Part shown: positions 5,435 through 6,239 of the stretch, piece after piece
How the letters are laid out: each line of letters starts with the position of its first letter
Numbering within the stretch: the first letter of the stretch is position 1
Assembly (NCBI GenBank): GCA_002437115.1
Contig: DJOD01000025.1
Coordinates: forward strand, 1-6,239
Length of the DNA: 6,239 bases
Direction of reading: 5' to 3'
From: Prevotella sp. UBA6447
GTDB taxonomy: Bacteria; Bacteroidota; Bacteroidia; Bacteroidales; Bacteroidaceae
Translations under genes and position numbers: made by a program
Notes under the pieces: model-generated
The model's database searches: none
Told to the model about the DNA's origin: nothing
The model's input: the letters and a program-made list of their open reading frames with translations, nothing else

Positions 5435-5970
5435 CTAAGGGTTAAGCGAGGTGTGGCTGACCACGAAGACTGTTTCATCTCCACAGACATTGCGTACTTT
5501 CAAGCGCAGAGGCTTGTTGGCGGAAAGGACCGTGCCATCCCAGAAGCAGAGTTCTTCTTGCCGTTGATGGTCGCCGTTCCTGTCTTCTCTATCCTTATTT
5601 CCACGTCGCTATGCCAAGGGGCAGATTTGTCGGCATGAGCGCAATCCACGGAGAGCCATTCGATGGTCTCCAAACCCTCGTCGATGAGTCTGATAGGTAC
5701 AAACTTCGTTTTCTTGCCATCGGCTTTCTTCTTCGCCGCCTGTTGCTCGCCCTTGAAATTGAACTCATCGACCTTTCTCCTGACTTGGTTGCTATGGAAG
5801 AACTTCATCTTGATGCGCCAGCCCATGGACATTCCCAAGGCATCCTTCGCCTCTTCGACAGTCCAGTCGGCTTTGTCTTCCAGCACTACCTCGTCAAGCA
5901 CTTGCTTCAATTCTCTCAACTCAAATTCGATAAGGGTGTGTTGATTTTCCGAATCGATGAATTTCTTCAT
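5435..5970 (-). pseudogene. Unrecognised gene with a -1 frameshift near its 3' end
   Basis: I do not recognise the family. The uninterrupted frame from the ATG at 5970 stops at 5500 (156 residues), but its last 17 residues (NSASGMARSF...) look unlike protein. If the frame shifts by -1 near 5554, after K139, reading continues as ELCFWDGTVLSANK, then LRLKVRNVCGDETVFVV, to a TAG at 5435-5437. That gives a 178-residue product whose new tail has alternating beta-strand hydrophobicity matching the preceding DVEIRIE/TATING strands. The N-terminal part is predicted helical and charged (about 1-45), followed by a Lys-rich linker (about 74-89). The sequence at the shift, AAGAAGAAC, is not a canonical slippery heptamer, so mutation or sequencing error is likelier than programmed shifting. 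Upstream, codons reading PEDIDK continue plausibly in frame to about 5988, where IS1595 sequence seems to begin, so the 5' end may also be missing. No signal peptide is seen. Confidence 0.55.
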
Positions 5971-5986
5971 CTTGTCAATATCTTCT

Positions 5987-6239
5987 GGCTATAGTTAATT
6001 AATGCGTTGCAAACTTAGCCCAGTTATAGCTCATTGATAGGCATAGCATTTCTTTGGCTTGATTTTGGCATTGCTTCAGTACTGTCTGATAAGCCTTGAA
6101 CCAATTTAGGTAATTCTGAAGGTACTTTGTGGCCACCCCGAAAAAAGTCCTGTCAATCCAACATTTCAACAAGTTGTGCAGCGCATTGACATGCTGTATG
6201 TGGAATACCGTCCGTTGTACGTGTTGCTCCCGTTTGCCA
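5987..6239 (-). mobile_element. IS1595-family insertion sequence, partial (continues beyond the window)
   Basis: The transposase end at 5999 is followed by only 28 bases before the ATG of the neighbouring gene, so the element's terminus must lie within or very near 5971-5998. A plausible terminus is at 5987, where the + strand reads GGCTATAGTTAATTAA inward; many IS1595 ends begin with GG. The 8 bases just outside, TATCTTCT (5979-5986), would then be the target duplication. The other end is not in the window, so neither the inverted repeat nor the duplication can be confirmed. Confidence 0.5.
5999..6239 (-). CDS. IS1595-family (ISXO2-like) transposase, C-terminal part
   Basis: The frame enters from the window edge and ends at the TAA complementary to 5999-6001, giving the last 79 residues. 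Near the start is HVNALHNLLKCWIDRTF, then GVATKYLQNYLNWF. This is the conserved C-terminal signature of IS1595/ISXO2-type DDE transposases, where a His-Val-Asn...His segment precedes a GVxTKYLxxYLxWF motif. A tail of about 32 residues ending NWAKFATH follows. The first two catalytic Asp residues and the N-terminal zinc-ribbon expected of the family would lie outside the window. No frameshift or stop is seen in the visible part, so the copy could be intact. Confidence 0.8.
   Translation of the reverse strand, partial: GKREQHVQRTVFHIQHVNALHNLLKCWIDRTFFGVATKYLQNYLNWFKAYQTVLKQCQNQAKEMLCLSMSYNWAKFATH

Noticed and set aside
5545..5562. Programmed -1 frameshift signal
   Set aside because: AAGAAGAAC lacks the X-XXY-YYZ slippery pattern and I saw no clear downstream pseudoknot, so mutation or sequencing error is preferred.
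5611..5994. 127-codon + strand frame opposite the frameshifted gene
   Set aside because: The - strand frame shows better protein character (charged helix, beta strands, Lys-rich linker). The + strand frame lacks motifs and runs into the likely IS end.
1..6239. CRISPR array, tRNA, rRNA, or a defence or toxin-antitoxin system
   Set aside because: No regularly spaced direct repeats, no cloverleaf or rRNA-like sequence, and no nuclease, methylase or toxin motifs were found. The CPBP (Abi-related) name alone does not support a phage-defence role.

Overview
The window looks like a chromosomal segment from a gut or oral Bacteroidales bacterium, most likely Prevotella or a close relative. The evidence is a Prevotella-type glutamate dehydrogenase, start codons with A-rich rather than Shine-Dalgarno leaders, exact matches to the Bacteroides promoter elements (TTTG and TAnnTTTG), and Bacteroidetes-style accessory proteins: a lipocalin-like fragment, a glycine-zipper lipoprotein, and IS5 and IS1595 pieces. 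The genus is an inference.

Layout. (1) Positions 2-361, + strand: an open frame entering from outside the window. Its first codons are the catalytic-core region of an IS5-family transposase. It then reads in frame into the C-terminal part of a lipocalin-like domain, so it appears to be a chimeric remnant. (2) Positions 362-668: no gene. This stretch holds a strong hairpin after the remnant, a near-perfect Bacteroidales promoter (522-553), and two small hairpins in the presumed gdhA leader. (3) Positions 669-4381, + strand: a tightly spaced set of four genes. These are gdhA (glutamate dehydrogenase), an RlpA-like double-psi beta-barrel protein, a MenA-type prenyltransferase, and a CPBP intramembrane protease whose start overlaps the menA stop by 4 bases. 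A bidirectional terminator hairpin follows. (4) Positions 4510-5310, - strand: a glycine-zipper lipoprotein with an EF-hand-like loop. (5) Positions 5435-5970, - strand: an unrecognised gene that carries a -1 frameshift and may also be cut at its 5' end. (6) Positions 5999-6239, - strand: the C-terminal end of an IS1595 (ISXO2-like) transposase running out of the window.

How the parts relate. The gdhA-to-CPBP block looks like one transcription unit, with a promoter in front, no convincing internal terminator and one strong terminator at the end. It combines ammonia assimilation (GdhA), cell-wall or septum work (RlpA-like), menaquinone synthesis (MenA) and a membrane protease of unknown target. 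This core is flanked on both sides by insertion-sequence debris of two unrelated families and by damaged genes.

I see no defence system, CRISPR array, tRNA or rRNA. The observations most worth checking are the IS5-lipocalin fusion, the frameshifted gene next to the IS1595 end, the NAD-type cofactor residues in GdhA, and the apparent loss of the usual acidic residue in the RlpA-like protein.
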